Below, in pieces: positions 5,737 to 6,260 of a DNA stretch of 6,260 bases. Each line of letters begins with the position of its first letter. Within the stretch, counting starts at the first letter, position 1. Made by a program: the position numbers and the translations under genes. The notes beneath the pieces were generated by a model. It ran no database searches. It was not told the DNA's origin and worked only from the letters and a program-made list of their open reading frames with translations. The stretch covers positions 1-6,260 of the forward strand of contig JAETSS010000085.1 of assembly GCA_021769545.1 (NCBI GenBank), read 5' to 3'. The DNA is from Eubacterium sp. GTDB taxonomy: Bacteria > Bacillota_A > Clostridia > Peptostreptococcales > Anaerovoracaceae.

Positions 5737-6260
5737 GTGCTAAATGATTTTCTTTTGATCAGGAAAATAAAACAGGGCGATGATGATGCCATCGATCTGT
5801 TAGTACGAAAATATTATAAGGATATTCTCACATATTGTTATCGACATTGCTTTGACCGTGGCTACGCGGAAGACCTGACACAGGAGACATTTGTACGTTT
5901 TTTCACAAGACTGTCCCAATATCACTATAACGGAAAGACCTTGAATTATTTGTATACTATAGCCGGGAATCTATGCAGGGATCATTTGAAAAAAATAAAG
6001 GATATCCCAATAGAAGAAACGGAACCGGTCGTCGAACTTTTCGAGTCGGATGCGAACGAACAGGTACTGAATAAGATGGTTGTTGAGCAGGCTCTGGAAA
6101 AGCTCTCGGAGGAACTGAGGGAAGTGTTGATCCTCTGTTACTTTAAAGGATTTAAGATCAGGGAGACCGCGGATGCGTTGCAGATAGGAGTCCCGCTGGC
6201 CAAATATCGCCTTAGAAAAGCGAAGAAGCAGATGGCGGATTTTTTGCGAAAGGAGGAGTA
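5737..6260 (+). CDS. ECF-type RNA polymerase sigma factor, last base of stop codon outside window
   Basis: This alternative sigma factor would direct RNA polymerase to a small regulon. It reads from the GTG at 5737 for 174 codons, ends ...FLRKEE, then TA at the last two bases, so the stop very likely completes at 6261. Region 2 spans about 12-86: QGDDDAIDLLVRKYYKDI, then DLTQETFVRFF (46-56), the core-binding and -10-recognition helix, and LYTIAGNLCRDHLKK (72-86). A short acidic linker rich in Glu (about 91-108) precedes region 4 (about 117-168): LEKLSEELREVLILCYFKGFKIRETADAL and the helix-turn-helix IGVPLAKYRLRKAKK (150-164). The turn reads GVPL where many ECF factors have PVGT, with no length change. 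The C-terminus is at about 174 residues, normal for ECF factors without extra domains. An anti-sigma factor or membrane sensor probably follows downstream, but cannot be seen. The gene is divergent from the toxin-antitoxin operon. Confidence 0.9.
   Translation, partial: MLNDFLLIRKIKQGDDDAIDLLVRKYYKDILTYCYRHCFDRGYAEDLTQETFVRFFTRLSQYHYNGKTLNYLYTIAGNLCRDHLKKIKDIPIEETEPVVELFESDANEQVLNKMVVEQALEKLSEELREVLILCYFKGFKIRETADALQIGVPLAKYRLRKAKKQMADFLRKEE

Overview
This window looks like chromosomal DNA from a mid-GC Clostridia-like Bacillota. The reasons are the strong AGGAGG-type ribosome binding sites, the frequent ATA (Ile) and AGA (Arg) codons in moderately GC-rich genes, the short Thermotoga/archaeal-type adenosylhomocysteinase, and an ECF sigma factor whose region 4 resembles clostridial ones. 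This placement is an inference from style and remembered families; the genus cannot be named from the sequence alone.

Layout. Positions 1-1224 hold the 3' nine-tenths of glmM (phosphoglucosamine mutase); its start lies left of the window. glmS (1235-3064, glucosamine-6-phosphate synthase) follows after 10 bases, with its ribosome binding site overlapping the glmM stop codon. These two genes provide two steps of UDP-GlcNAc synthesis, fructose-6-P to glucosamine-6-P to glucosamine-1-P, which feeds peptidoglycan. A 106-bp gap with two inverted repeats leads to ahcY (3171-4427), which removes S-adenosylhomocysteine left by methyltransferases. A 116-bp gap with several inverted repeats leads to a small GNAT acetyltransferase (4544-4963). 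All of these read rightward.

From about 4990 the base composition becomes visibly more AT-rich and the strand changes. A leftward two-gene operon encodes an AbrB/MazE-type antitoxin (5561-5298) and a RelE/ParE-type toxin (5301-5035), overlapping by ATGA, which looks like an inserted type II toxin-antitoxin module. A 175-bp AT-rich divergent intergenic region then leads to an ECF-type sigma factor (GTG start at 5737), whose stop codon is cut by the window end by one base.

The left part is housekeeping metabolism and the right part is accessory. I see no evidence of a wholly new system. The items most worth a second look are the structured leader before the GNAT gene, the perfect hairpin just before ahcY, the AbrB-RelE pairing with its repeat-bearing promoter, and the absence of a glmS ribozyme at the usual place.
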